Origin: Anseranas semipalmata
Lineage: Eukaryota > Chordata > Aves > Anseriformes > Anseranatidae
Assembly (NCBI GenBank): GCA_013399115.1
Contig: VXAA01000167.1
Coordinates: forward strand, 309,004 to 373,003
Direction: 5' to 3'
DNA: 64,000 nucleotides
The notes under the pieces were generated by a model. That model worked only from the letters and a program-made list of their open reading frames with translations, did no database searches and was not told the origin of the DNA. Shown piece after piece: positions 1-14,000 of this stretch (positions within the stretch are counted from its first letter, which is position 1; each line of letters starts with the position of its first letter). The translations under genes and the position numbers were made by a program.

Positions 1-33
1 CAACTCAGGATATTCTGCGATTCTATGATTCTG
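1..33 (+). mobile_element. CR1 LINE 3' end (fragment)
   Basis: The first bases end in imperfect copies of the octamer ATTCTATG, the typical 3' terminus of avian CR1 elements. Only the tail lies in the window and the body would be to the left. Confidence 0.7.
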
Positions 34-441
34 AGCAGAGAAAAGGAGGAGCAGGGTTGGTGAAAAGATGGGTTCAGGAGAATAAGGAATGAACAATAAG
101 AATTAAAATAAATAGGAAATAGGAAAAAAGCAGGAAAGAAAATAATCAAGATAAAAGGAATTAGGTGTATTCAGGTGGAGAACAAAGAAGGGCGGGATAT
201 CCTGGTAGCAGAAGTGCTGACACCTACAGTGGTAAAGCTGACTGGTGGCCCCAAGCTACCCAGGATGCTGGTGGTTGTCCCCCTTGGGACAACCCGCTGG
301 ACTCTTATCAGGTCTATGTCCAAAAGACTTGGCATGGAAGGGTGGGGCGAGAAGGGATGGGCTTGTGCCCTAATACTGAGTGAAGAAGGGAAAGCAATAG
401 AACTGTAATGTAATGGAGCTTCCATACTATTTATAAGATTT

Positions 442-645
442 CTTTGTAGTAACATACTTGTGGATTACTACCGCTAGTATTAATAGGCAATAGAATTGTA
501 ACTCAGTATTGTATTGTTTGTAGTGATACAGTTGTGAATGAATACCACTAGTATTAGTTGTTTTTTTCATTAGCCAATTAAGGTATTATCGGTCACTCAC
601 TGATGTGTTTCTTAATCAATAAGCATCGTAACTGTCAATCAGTAT
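442..645. repeat. Imperfect local duplication
   Basis: A stretch near 442-515 (containing CTAGTATTA and then TTGTAACTCAGTATTGT) recurs diverged at about 517-645 (CTAGTATTA, and later CGTAACTGTCAATCAGTATGT-like sequence). The second copy is longer because of extra sequence in its middle. It looks like an old tandem duplication or part of an unclassified repeat. Confidence 0.4.
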
Positions 646-3285
646 GTCTCAAGTCTCCAGTCAGAAGAGGAAGAGTCAGACATGTAATATACTTGGGTCA
701 TTATTTGAAAAGCTATTTTACATGCACAAAGCTAAAAACATTTAATTTCCCAAAGACTTCCCAACTAGTTATCCACAACAACGAAGAAAGTGACAAGGAA
801 TACTTCTGTGTCCAGTGATGTGGGACTTTATGCAGCACTGACCTGGTGGTTCTGTAATATCATCACGGTGCTGTTTGTTGTGGAGTCAAGAGAGCTTACA
901 GTGGTGCAAGCCAAAAGGCTGCCCAGACTCGAAATGCAGATGTTTTGATGTGGCTCAGTACTGCAGCTGAATACATTGGAAAAGCCCAGAGGTTTTTTTT
1001 GCCTCTTGCAAAGTGCTGAAATGCTTCTGTAGCAGAGACCACAGCTACATACAGGTTGCTCATTGCAGGAAATGCATATTAGAAAGGTTGGGCAGGATAG
1101 TGCATGGGACCTGGAGGCGAAATTACCAGTGTGAGATTGATGATACATTTAGACAGAGCCCACTGAAGTAGAGAACCCAACACCAAGAAAAAAAAAAAAG
1201 CATCTTAAAAATTCATTTGAATTTAATTCTGGCAATTTATATTACTTCAGAGGAGACTAGAGACATAAATGTATGGGGTATTTAGTTGATGGTGTTTTTA
1301 TATTTGTTTCTTTCTGTTACCAGAAGATAGCTTGTTTCTTGTTTTATTCTCCTGCTTCAAAATTTCAAAATCTGACAAAAAGAAAGCAAAGCACTTGCTT
1401 ACCTGCTTTGTGCAATACAGATTGCAATCAGCAACATTCTTTCAAACTCCGTTCTGAACCTTGCAAAATAAAGGCTTCATCCTGCCAGGCAGTGGTATTA
1501 ACTGTCACATGGAAGGCCGTCATAATTCCAGTTCAGTGTAGCAAGGAGCATTTAAAGTTGAAGTAAACTCATAATGCAAATGAACAAGGAGGTACAGATG
1601 CGGTGATGATGTTTTTTTTTTTTCATTAAACTTGAGTGAAGGTGTAAGAGACATGATTCCTGCTGCTAGTCCTGCTTGTTCAAGCATCACAAGCTAAATA
1701 CATAAATATCATTGGGAGCAAGGAGCAAAAATCTCCAGGACTCATAAATTCCTGGTAGTCCCCATCTCACCGTGCTACAGGCAGTTTCCCTGTTGCTTAT
1801 CCCCTCTCCCTGGTCCCATTAGTCTTGCACTGTTTGCTGCACTTTGGTCTGCTTCAGCAGGAGGGATGGAGAACAACGCTGTTGTAGCCTATTTGTAGCA
1901 TCATCAGGCATTTTATTGAGAAGTACAGCTTCAAGTTCTTCAGGCTGAAGAGGACCTAGAGCTTGGATTTCCCACTTTCCAGGGAGGTGTTCTAGCCCCT
2001 AGGATCTCATGTTATGTCCTCTGGTAGGGAATATCAGAATGGCATTAAAGGAAAACAAAGGAAAATGCTAATGTTGTGATCTTACAGTTGCTCAAACACC
2101 GTGGGTCAGCCCGATTGTTGTCTTGCTATTTTGGTGCATCAGCCTTCAAACAAACAGTATATTAAGAACAAGAAAAGTTTAAACCCTACGTCTTGGCATA
2201 CAGAAATAGTATGGGAGGGATTCCTTTTCTTGCATGCTTATTAAGGAATTCCGGCTGGCTGGGCTTTGCTAGGAGCTCTGAGATCTGCAGGATGAGCTGT
2301 GCTGCCAGCAACCTGAACGTACTGCTGTTCCCCTGGAGAAAGGACGGAGAGGGCTGCGGAAGAGGCAAAAGACAAAGGCCAGGTTCAAGGTGGAGAAATG
2401 CAGGAAGAACACAGCAGAGGGTTTCGCACAGGTTCACAGAATAAGAAGAAAAGGAGAGAGTCAAGGTGAAGGACTGCGACGCTGGTTCACAGCCAGCCTA
2501 AACAACTTCCAGCATGTTTCCTTGTGGCTCTGTGATTCCGTAAAGGATTCTGAGTACACAGCTCCCCTCTCCCCCCACCGTGGGTCAGACCTCGGTGTGT
2601 TGTTCTGGAGAGATACACGTGCCCTTCACTGTAAGATTCCTTTGCAAATGCTTAAAAGGGAGTTAATCGAGCCTTTCTGGTTTTGCTGCCACAGAGTGAA
2701 GACAATTCCAGGGAGGTGGATGGCTCGAGGTAGCGAAGGCAGAAACATTTCTCATCCAGGTAGTCTTTAGCTGGCCCTGCATCACCTGTCAAAGTAAAGA
2801 TGTGAAAGTGAAAGGAAATGAGGAGAGGCAAGGAGATAAGTGAAATTCCTGCATTTTTCATCAGTTTTTGTTCATGCATGTTGCAGTCTTTTTGATAGGG
2901 GCCATACTATCAATCAGCTGCTCTAACTACGTGGCTATTTTAACCTTCTTGGATACAGTAGTAAAATTCATACAGGTCATTGTTTGTTTTAACACTTGAT
3001 ACTGTCCATATATTGTCCATTTAATTGTATGGAAAGGAGAAGCAGCAGCTGTGCCAACATATTATTATTAATGCAGTTGAAAACAGAGAGTAATCTACAC
3101 ATCTACACAGTTCAATGATACAGATCCCCATGTCCCCAAGCCAGCAATTGGAGCGATTTACATTTTAATTGATATTTTATTCTGTAAAGGAAAATAAAAG
3201 CCCTCAGCTACCTAAGTCCTTACAATTAATTAGGCACAAAATAGTCTATAAAGATTAACAGTGCCCTCATCTCCCAGGATTGTTC

Positions 3286-3385
3286 AAAAAAAAAAAAAAA
3301 TAAAAAAGCCCCCCACCCCCCAGGTTTTTTAAAAAAAAAAAAAAAAAAGAAACCAACAAAAAACAAACAAACACCAAAAAAAAAG
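3286..3385. repeat. A/C-rich low-complexity tract
   Basis: Runs of A (14-18 bases) alternate with short C runs and AAC/AAAC units, almost without G or T on the plus strand apart from a short central T run. Long frames across it (3226-3411 minus, polyphenylalanine) are artefacts of composition. Confidence 0.8.
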
Positions 3386-5750
3386 ACAGCCCCAAAAGGC
3401 GAAAGAAGCACTTCAAAATCTGTAACCTCTCAGTGTAACATGTCTAACAACAGTTCACAATCCACAGAGCAGCACATGCATTTGCAGTGAGTAATAACTC
3501 AATTGTTAGGCGTGGCAAGGATTTGAGCACATATGGTATCCCTAATTTCCCTTGCCTTCTTTAACCTTAATTCTATAGTACTTATGAGGGAGCATTGTTT
3601 GGTTAAGGGATCCATCAGTATGTAGGCTCTGCTCCATGCAAAAATGCTCGCCTCTGGCTTTCCTGTTGCAGAGCACGACACAGCAAGTCATGGATCCATC
3701 TACATGCTTTTGCAATCTTAACATCCAGGTGCTTTTCAAGCTGGTACCATTTTGCTTTTGTGTTCCACATGCACAGGCCAACCGGACTCCGAATCTTCTA
3801 AATGAACCGTCACTTCAAAGTGAAATTGCTGAGAGCCCATTTCAGTGCTGGAATGGATTTCTTCAGTCGTGTACCATGGCCCTGGAAGGCTGGAATACTT
3901 CCCTTACAGCCATGACATCCTTCAGACACTGTGGAGCCACTGTTGGTCACCCCATGTCAGCAAGGCAGTAGAATCCCACCTACCATGCTGTGTCTTGTTC
4001 TGCTGCTCCTTAAGTGTTGATGGATGAGAAAGCAGTCAGAGCATTCATCTTCTTTGCCAGATTTATCATGTGCTCTGTGTTCAGTCTCCATACTCAATGC
4101 CTTCACATAATTATGAGCTGTCTCTCTGATCTAGTGTCCCAAACCACAGCTGCCAGTAAGCACAGAACCAAACAGTACGCAGGCCCAGCAAAGCCATATG
4201 CCCTTGAGGCTGCTAAGAAAAAGCAAGTCTCACAATGCACCACAGGGAAGAGTCCTCCTGGGAACAGCTCTGCTTTCTCACGGAGAGGATGGATTTGCCC
4301 CTACCCACTGTCACAAGGACCTTTAGGCACAGCATGGCACCGATAACCATGGATAGGCAAGACAGAAGGCATGGGAGCAAAGGGAGTTTACCTGCCTCGA
4401 GTTTGGCATCCACATGTGCAAATGTGTGGATACGTCCTAATACGTGCCTGCCCCGCATGGTCAGTTATTTCTTGTTTATTTACAGCCTTTGTCGCATCTT
4501 TAGGTAGACGTTGCTGGGTATGAATTCCTTTGGGCATCAAGTTATCTTCAGAGATGTTCCCGTGTAAACTGAACCAGAAACTGGAAGGAGTTGGTGTCCG
4601 GAAGACTTCAGCTGATGACATTCTTCATTGTTAGAAGAAAATATCACAGAAAAGATAATGCAGAAACAGAATGTGATCTTCAGTGGCTTTTGCTGTCCGA
4701 TGTTTGCAAATGGACACGTACAAATGGAGATTTTCTGGCATTTATTTCCAGACATGGGCATTTTTTCTCATCAATGCCCAAACATGTTTCTGGAACAAGA
4801 TTGGAAGAAAACTCCTAATAAAACTAGTGCTTTGCTTAGCTAATAATAAAGCTATTTTTAATAGTAATAAAGCAACAAAGATAATAAGAACAACTTAACA
4901 TAGAAAATGATCTGTTTTCACGATTGAAGAACTTGTAATCACCCTTTGAACTTTGAACATAGCATATACATGAATATTTTGGCTTAGTTTCAGCTTGGAG
5001 AATTAGAAGTGGCTGAAGTAAAGGGATGAGGAGGGAAACATTCTTGCAACATTTCTCAAAAAGTTAGAATCCAAATATATGTGAGAAATAGAGCCAACAC
5101 TCAACAACAGTCATCAATATCGGTGCTACCTTATGTAGCACCTGTGAAAAAGTATTTTTGCCCCTGTCAGAACCAGCTTGAGTCCAGAAGCATCTGCACT
5201 GCATCCTGCAGTAGGACTGCTGTGTTCCAGTGATTCTCCTGGCAGGAGCATACGAGATCTGACACAGCTGGGACTCCTCACAGCTTCTACCCGCACACCG
5301 CACCCACTACCAGTCCCGTACGTCCCGGGTAAGCCAGGGTAGCTGCATGCGGGCAGACTCATTTCTCTAGTTTACGTTCTCTGAGTATTTCGACTGACAA
5401 TGTCAAAAAGATGTGCAAGCAACTTTGACGTCTAACAATATCACAAAACAAACTAAACTGATAAAGGTTTGAAGTAATACTAATTCTGTCTTGTTCCAGA
5501 GAAAGTTAGTAATTAAATCCTACAGTAAAGGATAAAGTTGTAGACAAATCCTCCCAGATACATCGTAAGGGATTTCTACTTGCTTGAGACAGTTTAGACA
5601 AATTTTGTATTCGTATTTGACTTTATTTTGTCTTATTTGAGAAGATTATTGAAGAAACGTTCTTCTCTTCACCTTCCTAATGGGAGGGTGCAGAGAAGTG
5701 GTAACATGAAAGGCAAAGGACAGAAGTTTGAACAACAAAAATTCTAATTG

Positions 5751-5955
5751 GGTGTAAGAAAAGAAATACTGTAATGGTAGTCAGACACTGGAGGAGGTTG
5801 CCCAGGGAAGCTGTGGACTATCCATCCTTGGAGCTGTTCAGAACCTAACTGTGCACAGCCCAAGCTGACCCCGGGGGATCTGCTTTGGGCAGGGGCGAGG
5901 ACTAGATGATCTCCAGAGGCCCCTTCCAAGCTAAACCTATTCTATAACTTTATGT
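5751..5955 (+). mobile_element. CR1 LINE fragment (3' region)
   Basis: The segment carries the familiar CR1 3' landmarks in order: a CACTGGAGGAGGTTGCCCAG-like motif, a GGACTAGATGATCTCCAGAGG-like motif, CCCCTTCCAA, and a decayed ATTCTAT tail. It is 5'-truncated as most CR1 copies are. It lies in the intergenic region left of MOV10L1. Confidence 0.88.
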
Positions 5956-8900
5956 TACATAGGTAGCATTTCACGTCTCTTGTTGCAACCGATGCCCAGA
6001 CCCAGAAAGCAAACACGCTGTTGAGAATTACTGTGGCGTTAAGTGCTGTACGGCTGCTGCAAATCATGTCCTTCCATTCCTGGCCGCAAGCATTTTGCTT
6101 TGTAAGTGATGTCACCCCTAAGAGCTATTGGGGTAAGACTACATGCAACACATCTCCTGAAGAGCTGGATTCTCATCTACCAGCAAAACTTACCGCTTCT
6201 CTTGTGATCTGTGTAGCCATGGACAAAACATTTTTAGTTCACATCCTGTTCTGTTCGTGTTGGCAAATCCACATGCTGCTGGTTGTGTCCCTAGTTCTGT
6301 AAACACTGATGCACTTTCTTAATTTGATTGCCCTACACAGTCATACTAAAAAAAGTGGAAACATGAGCAAGGCTAAGCCATTGCATGTGTGTTTGCAAAC
6401 GGCGTGCATTTGTACATCATTTAGCACAAGCCGGCTCCACTGTGGCTGAGCTCTCTCTGGGTGCTACTGTGTGTTCTGCTGTATTCTGGGTGTAATATTG
6501 TGGTCTGCAATATTAACTTGATTGTACTGAGCTTCTTATCTCTGAATAGAGAATATCAACGGCTGAATAGTTTCCGATTATGCTGAGTTTGTATTAGAAA
6601 ATACTGGTTTTGGCACAAGCCCCTACTGCTGAAGTTGAACAGCATGCCTAAAGCCACAAGCTAGTTATTGACCAAAACCCTTTTGTCTGTGGGGATAAGG
6701 ACAACTGGTGAAATTCTGTGTATAGGCTTGGAACAAATGAAACCCCAGTGGCCAAACAGCTCAGGCAGTGGGCAAGGAGGGCAAAGCTGTCAGTCGTGAT
6801 GCAGAAAATGGAGTTGCACTGAATTAGCATTTTCTTTGGAAAGTAGCAGGAAGATACAATTTGTACATGGCAGTAATGGGGAGGTATTTTGTATTCCATT
6901 GTTATCTGATAGAGCTTGTTAAAAATAACTAGTCATGTGGAAAAAAAAAAAAGGCAAATTAAGGGAACCAGTTAATTTGCAGACAGTTTGTTAAGGAGTG
7001 AACTAAAAATAATCTGTACAGTTTTGAATTTAAACAAGTGCTTGAACCCTGAAGAAGTTCTGTTAAGTCTGGAAAAACCTACCATTTCACCCGTAACTGA
7101 AATGGGTGGGTGCCACGACACAGGAGCTGCAGGCCATGTAGTCTCCCCTGAGGAGGAACTGCAGAGAACATGCTGCGTGTCGTATCCTAAGTAATGTCGG
7201 CCAACAAGGTAAGGGCAGCTACTGCCCCGCTGTGAGGGCTGTGCAATGGATGCAGCTTCTTCCTCCTAACACCAGGTATGTTCTGCTGGCAGGAACCGGG
7301 GGCTCCCAGCGCTGCACAGTGACATAACCTCTCTGTAGCTTCTTGTAACTGATGTATTTTGCTGAGAAGTTGAAGAGAAGATCAGGTGTTACACCAGGAA
7401 TCCAGAAATCCACATCGGAAGCAAGTTTTACCAAATATATTGGGCCAAAATTAGAAACTTGGCTGATACACTCTGAAAAAATTACTTGACGTAATAGTCT
7501 TTTTAAAGGCATTTTTAAGATACTAAATGTGTACTCATGTAACTTTGATACAGAAAATTAAAGCGTATCAATAACTTTTCATGCTGATTCACAAGCTGCT
7601 AGGTAATACAAACAGCACAGATATTTGATGGAAAAGGCTTTTAAGTTTAGGTTATTCGATAAAGCTTTTGCTGGAGCAGAATAAATTAGTATATAATGAC
7701 ATTTTCACATTAGAAGAAAAATGTCAAGTAAGAAAAAATCAAATGAGAAAAAAGTCAGGTCAAGCAAGACAGGTAACGTCTGCAGAAACTGGGATGCTGC
7801 CCTTAGGGCATTCAGCTTAGTGTCTGCAGACTGCAGTTGTTCATCATGATCCCAAAGCCATGAAAGGGAAATCAGTCTTTGCAATATTAGATCATAGTGT
7901 CTTATCTAAATGCATGAGAAATACGCATTTTTAATTAGCAAAATAAATGAAACTGGAAAAATTATTAAAGGAATGTCATGGTGGTAAAAATCTTCACCAG
8001 TTATCCTGATGAAATCTGCGTAAAACTGACACGTTAGCTGAAGAAAGAAACAAGATGCCTGTGTGAACCTCCGTCTACACCACCCGATGGAAAGCAGGAG
8101 TAACTCTACCGAAGTGTGACATACGTAGCCCGGAGCTGGCGGCAGTTTCCTTAAATGCAACGGATGTGCTCGGTCTGATGCGCTGCTGAGGGCACGCGGC
8201 GATTCCTCGCCTTGCTTGGAGGCGGCATGCGTCTGCCCAGGCACTGCGGACGCAGACGCTACCAGCAAGGTGGGAAACTGGGATTATTTTATTTCTCATG
8301 TTCTTAACCAGTTCTGCGGTTCCCAATCTTTAAAGCGAATTACATAAAGCGACTGCCCCACAGGACCGACTGCATGGAAGTTGTGGCTTTATTCATACTT
8401 TTACCTTTACTTTTGGACACTTAAGATGCTGAGTCGACATCTTCCTCAGGCATCGTCAAGCCTTCTGAATACATCCCTAGCATACAGCACAAAAAGGAGA
8501 TGTGGGAAAATAAATTGAAACTTTTGAAATAAATAAGTTCTACAGTCCCCCTTTGCTTTCCTAAGCATTTTCAAAAAGGCTGTTAAGTCAATGAGGTTAC
8601 TCGCAAGTGTAAATTTTGTTAATTCTGGGCATGGAGTGCTCAGCCCTGTCTAGGCTAATGCCTGAATTTCAATGGCATTGCTCATGGGAGTGAATTTACT
8701 TCGGTGTTCCCGGGCCCTATCTTCAGAATCCATGGGATGATCCTTTGAGGAGCTGCTCCATCACCCAGCCAAAGGCTCGTCGCCAATTGTTATTTGGGCT
8801 TTTTTCTGAGTACAGACACCTGCTTCCTCAGGCTGGGGGGTTACAACGCAGGGCTTGCTTGGTGCTTCTAGCACCAAGTCCAATGTAAAAACTCACATTA

Positions 8901-10782
8901 TGAAAACATGGAAACGACAAATTCCTTCTACAGCAGGAGTCCAAGGAATTACTGAAATAGACATGTTGGAACACAGTTACTCCAGGATCACAGGCATAGC
9001 TTTACTTTGTAGGAAATGACGATGAGCTTGGTGTGCTGGGGCCTAACAGAAGAAAGGCGAATGTACTTTTAAAGCACTTGATCATCTTCAAGAGATTTTA
9101 AAAATATACCTACCATGTGAAGTAAGAGTTGAATTTTAGTTGTTTTTTTGAATAATTTACTCTTAAAGTGCCCAAGGAATCATTTATACAAGGAGCAAGA
9201 ATGTGTTTGAAACCACTTTAACGTGCAGTTCAGACCACTGACATCAGCTGTTTACCACCACGTCTGCAGTGATGGTACAAGCAGGGCCAGTTCTTGGTCA
9301 GTATGGGTTAGTTCCTCCTCAGCACGTTGACTAAAGGTAAACCTATGCTCTTGCATGGCTAGACACAGCGATACAAACACTACTGGGTAAAATTGAAAAA
9401 CTGAAGGGAAAAGTAACTTGAACTGTTAAAATTTCTTTTTACACTGAAGAAACAACATTAATTTGTTTTATTTCAGGGTATCTTCACAAGCAGGTCAATA
9501 GAGATTGACTTCTGATTCCAGACCAGATCTTGTTGACTTTGATCCCAGGCAGATCTGCAGTTTACTCTGGATAAAGATTACATAGCAATTTACAAATAGC
9601 AGCAATTATCTGCCTATAACAAATTTATTTTTATTTCTACTATTAATAAATCCTCTAAAAATTAATTCTGCTCTTTTGTAATGTTTCTTCCCATGTGTAT
9701 TTCTATGATACGTCAATTTTTTAAAAGATCTGTTCTTCAGATTTTCTCTTGCTAGATTTTTCTGTGCCGGTAGCAATGACTCCACACAAGTGAGGTTAAC
9801 GTATAGGGTATTGCCACAAAGGCCACATATGTTCACAGCACACAATCATTTTTAAAACTTAACTTCAGAACATTCTGAAGTATAAAAACATAATATCACA
9901 GTTACCATTTCAAGTGCAAATTAGACAGTAGCACTCACCTGGAATGTATTTGGGAGAACTCATTACCTAGTTAGTGGTACCCAGTACGATACACTTAAAA
10001 TGAGAGCTTGACAGCAGTACACTGGGTGAAGGAATCTGAATGAAGAATCTGGCAAGAAGTTGCTTTTAAAAATGGTGGTGGCTTACATAACATTAATGAA
10101 CAGTCTAAGAAAGTTACTTGGTCACTGTTCATTAACCTTTTAGCAATTCAGTCATACTTTCTCCTTGGGTCTAAAGTTAAAAATCGCTGTATCTGACAAA
10201 CATCAAGTGTTAAACCAGGCAGCTCCAGCACAACCTCAAGAGCTCTCCCTGAAACAAAAATTACGATAGAGGTTAAAATGCCTTTTGGTCACTGCCCTAT
10301 TCCATACAAAGAATGTCTTTGTTTTAGTCACTCTACAGGAAAAGTTTATGCTGGATTTCTTCTGCTGCCTCATTTACCCCACCTGTGCTGTTTGCTCATT
10401 AATTTAAGGGAAGCCAAAAGGGAAATTGTCACCATGCTGCGAGCCCCATTGACATGCACACAGCGATGAGCAGCCAGGTTGACAGCGACTGGGCTCCTCC
10501 TCCTCGTATTCACACAGGGACACATTTTGTTACTTCTCTGATGTGTTGGTAGGAACATGCCGATCTCTGATGAAAATACACGCTTCTGCTAAGCATTGCT
10601 GTAACAAAAAGTGCAGTGAAGCATTTAATTTTGTGCTACTGTACTCCACAGAGAGGTAAACTGGTTTACCTCTACATCTGCAACCTCTACTTCAGCATGA
10701 GCAAAAACCGTAAGATTCCAATTTTTTCATTTTTCCAAACACTGTCTTTTATCTCTTATACTACTTTTTACATGGGCAGATA
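5956..10782. other. Intergenic DNA, no recognised gene
   Basis: I recognise no exon series, RNA gene or repeat family here. The one unusual spot is 8085-8270, which is noticeably richer in CG dinucleotides than its AT-rich surroundings and contains two overlapping minus-strand frames (7906-8268 and 8075-8326) of no recognisable family. Confidence 0.55.
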
Positions 10783-11055
10783 GTGATAGGACAAGGGGAA
10801 TGGCTGTAAGCTAAAAGAGGGGAGATTCAGATTAGATATTAGGAAGAAATTCTTCACCGTGAGGGTGGTGAGGCACTGGAACAGGTTGCCCAGAGAAGCA
10901 CGGGATACCCCATCCCTGGAAGTCTTCAAGGCCAGGCTGGATGGGGCTCTGAGCAACCTGATCTACTGGGAGGTGTCCCTGTCCATGGCAGGGGGTTGGA
11001 ACTAGGTGGTCTTTAAGGTCCCTTCCAACCCAAGCCATTCTACGATTCCGTGATA
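10783..11055 (+). mobile_element. CR1 LINE fragment (3' region)
   Basis: It reads GTGATAGGACAAGGGGAATG, then GAAATTCTTCACCGTGAGGG, GGAACAGGTTGCCCAGAGAA, a GGCCAGGCTGGATGGGGCT-like motif and the CCCTTCCAACCC and ATTCT...ATTC 3' end. This is the canonical order of the CR1 3' region. The copy is 5'-truncated and moderately diverged. Confidence 0.93.
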
Positions 11056-14000
11056 CTTTTCATTAGCTTCTAGGAAAAGAACCGCCTCCTGTGCTTCCAG
11101 GGAAAGATGACACAGGGACCTAAGGCAGGTTTTTGCTCACCTAGCTCCAGTTGTCCAGAACACAGCTCATCTCAGTTAGCTTCTAGCCTCCCTCTCCAGT
11201 CAGGGGAAAGAGACAGGCACCTTCAGGGATTCATTCGCGTACTCTAGATACATTTCAGGATGAAGTAAGCCACCTTATTTCTTTCCATTAGCTAGAAAGC
11301 TAGCCTGGACAATCTAGCTGAAACACAAGTCTCAGGCAGTCACAGTCGCAGCTGTGCAGATGCCAGATAGGAATCTTCTGCTCAGTTCTAGCACTTCCAT
11401 GTTGTCTACACCTTCCACTTATGCAAGAGGAAGAGAAGTCATATATGAAGAAAATCAGAGTGAAGCAAGTAAAGGTTAGAAAAAGTGACTTTTTTGGGGG
11501 GTGTATTTTATTTTAAACTATTTTTTTTTTCTCTATTTTCCATTTGTTGACTGTATTCTTTTCTTACCTCTAGTCCCTCCTGGCTCCTAAGCTTTTCTTC
11601 CTTGACATTACTGTTTCTTAGAAGAACTATTCTATTCATTCGTGCCTTTCAGTCAAATTCCAAGCCTTTCCAAATTGAACATTTCAACAGCACTTTGTCC
11701 TCTATTTATAGACAGTTGTCTGTTCCAATGATCTGCAGTTTGCCTTCTGTTCCTTCTACAGCCCATCGCTTCCTCACTTACTGGCCTTCAGCAAGACACA
11801 GCAGTGGAAGTGCTTCCTTTTGCCCTTACAGAGCAATTTTCAAGAAACTGGTGCTGATGTATCTTGAAAGAAGTACTGAAATGTAACAACACCTAAAGCT
11901 GGAAGGAAGTTTAAGCCATTTAAAAGGATTACTTTACACTCCTATTATTCACCATGTGCTGGAAGAACACTCTCCCCCCCCCAAGCTTGCAGGCTTACTG
12001 CATGTTCCTTACCATTACAAAAAAGCCAATTGTTTAAATAATCAGCCTGGTAAAACCGAGACAAATGAATTGTTTCTGATTCTGTGAATGAATGCTGATG
12101 TTCTTTTTTTGTTAACTGCAAAAGAACAATATTGCTTTTTAAAAAAAGTCTGTTTCTTATTAAGATGTAGAATATTCGTTTTTCTTGTATCTGAACTCCG
12201 AAATACGCAGCCCAATGTTCCTCAACATCTTAAAGCTATTTTATTTAAAGAAAAGTGTATTAAACTTTCATAATATTGTAAAATCAAGGTTCCAGAAGAC
12301 AGTAAACACCAGGTGCAGTCGCTGCATGCTCAGAATTCTATTTCTTGCCCCATTGATCTCATGTCCTTACTGGGATGGAGGCTCTGGGAAAATGCAATCA
12401 CACAAGGTATAGAATACAGGCTGCAACTGCAACCTGATTCCCCCCCCCAATTTAGGTATAGACTGACCACTTTTCAGGAGAATGAAGAGTAAAAAAAACT
12501 TAACAGGGCTCCAACCCCCCATTATTTGTTAAAATACATCCAATGTGTCCGTGAACCTGTTTGGCATGGCACTGGGTAGCATCCAGCCATCTTGTATATC
12601 TTGGACTGCTACAGCTGGCATGACTTGAATAATTTGGCTGATGCTGGATGCCCACACTGTGACCTTCAACACGCTGCTTTGTAGTTGTTAAGGATGCAAC
12701 TTTTATTAGATAAAACGCAGTTAAACAGCTGTTTTGACAAAATATGGAACTAGCAGAAACAACAGAATATTTGCCCAGCAACTCCTACACCAGTGATTTA
12801 GCCTGATCTACACCACTGTGGACAGATGGATGACAGCAATTTCATTAGAACTTAAAAATGCTGAAAACAGCAGAAGCCTAGAGTGAACAATACGAGGGAC
12901 TGATAAAGCTTTCCTATTTTAAAATATTATTAAAAAGCGTGCTTCTTCTTTCACTTGAGATTTAAATCCAGTCACTGACAAGTTAGGGTATTTCTTTCAA
13001 AAGCAAAGACACCCATTGAGGGAACCCATTGCCACAGCACAGAACGCAGCTGCCAGGCTACAACACTGCACATACTTCTCAAACCTTCACTACTTTTTGA
13101 AACACACTGAGAAAACAAGAACAGCCTGCTGAGTACGTAGCTGAGTACTACATGCTCTGATTCTGTTAAGAAAAGCTCTGGGACTTTCCCCTGCCTTGAC
13201 TGTTTTTTTGAAGATATTTTTAAAAAATTAAACTCTTAACTTCTTATGTTAAATGGCTCAGGAATTGTTTGCTTTTTGTAAACCAGCAATATCTAATACA
13301 GGGTAAAGAAGGAAAATTGTAAAGATGCTCCTGTGCTGACTTGATGTACCTCCACCTTGCTCTTCAAGACGTGGTGGAACCACTGTCTGGCCTCTGTAAT
13401 TTCTTCATACGGCAAGGAATTAATAAATCTCTTCTTCAAAGAGAGCATGAGCACACTCGAGAAAAGGACGGTTGGCAGCAGGTACAAACAGCAGCGGTTG
13501 TGAGATCCGGTACATACTAAGCCTGAAGCACTATCTACAAGAAATCTTCCAATGGGCAACAGATTCTTTGTTGAACAGCTTCCTGAGTTTTGATGCAGAA
13601 TACGGGCACGGTATGACAGATGTTGGCGTTTTCAGTACCATACTGCAACTAACTGTCTGTTCTGACCTGCTCAGGAGCAAAAGCAGTTCAAGCAGCACAA
13701 TACCATGCCAAAGAGACAGGGCTGATGAGTCTGCAGGGCTGCTCAAATACGGCTGTGACAGACTGGATAAGCTCACTAAGTATAGTTTGGGTAATTCTGG
13801 GTTCTCCACACTGGGTGTCACTGTGCAGTGGATCTGGCTTTGATGTTTTACTAGGTTTGCCATCTTATAAGTTCTGCTATCTGCATATTAGCACTGCAGA
13901 GGAAAGTACAGTGCCTACCAGGAGTGGAAACGATATGTATGGAGTGTAAACAAAAACTTGCTTTGTCTTTTTCCCTCTAGTTACAGGTTACAGTCTTACT

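Larger units (their letters stand above)
34..5750. other. Intergenic DNA, no recognised gene
   Basis: Several overlapping open frames under 130 codons occur on both strands (for example 175-408 and 2390-2770 plus, 3542-3781 minus). None resembles a known family, none sits between convincing splice signals in a consistent series, and frames on both strands overlap each other. Besides ordinary AT-rich sequence it holds an imperfect duplication (442-645) and an A/C-rich run (3286-3385). Confidence 0.6.

Noticed and set aside
175..408. 77-codon plus-strand frame with alternatives on all sides
   Set aside because: Three frames are open at once over the same DNA, which reflects low stop density. 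No family was recognised.
2186..2770. Overlapping frames of 83-126 codons on both strands
   Set aside because: No splice context, no recognisable domain, and conflicting strands.
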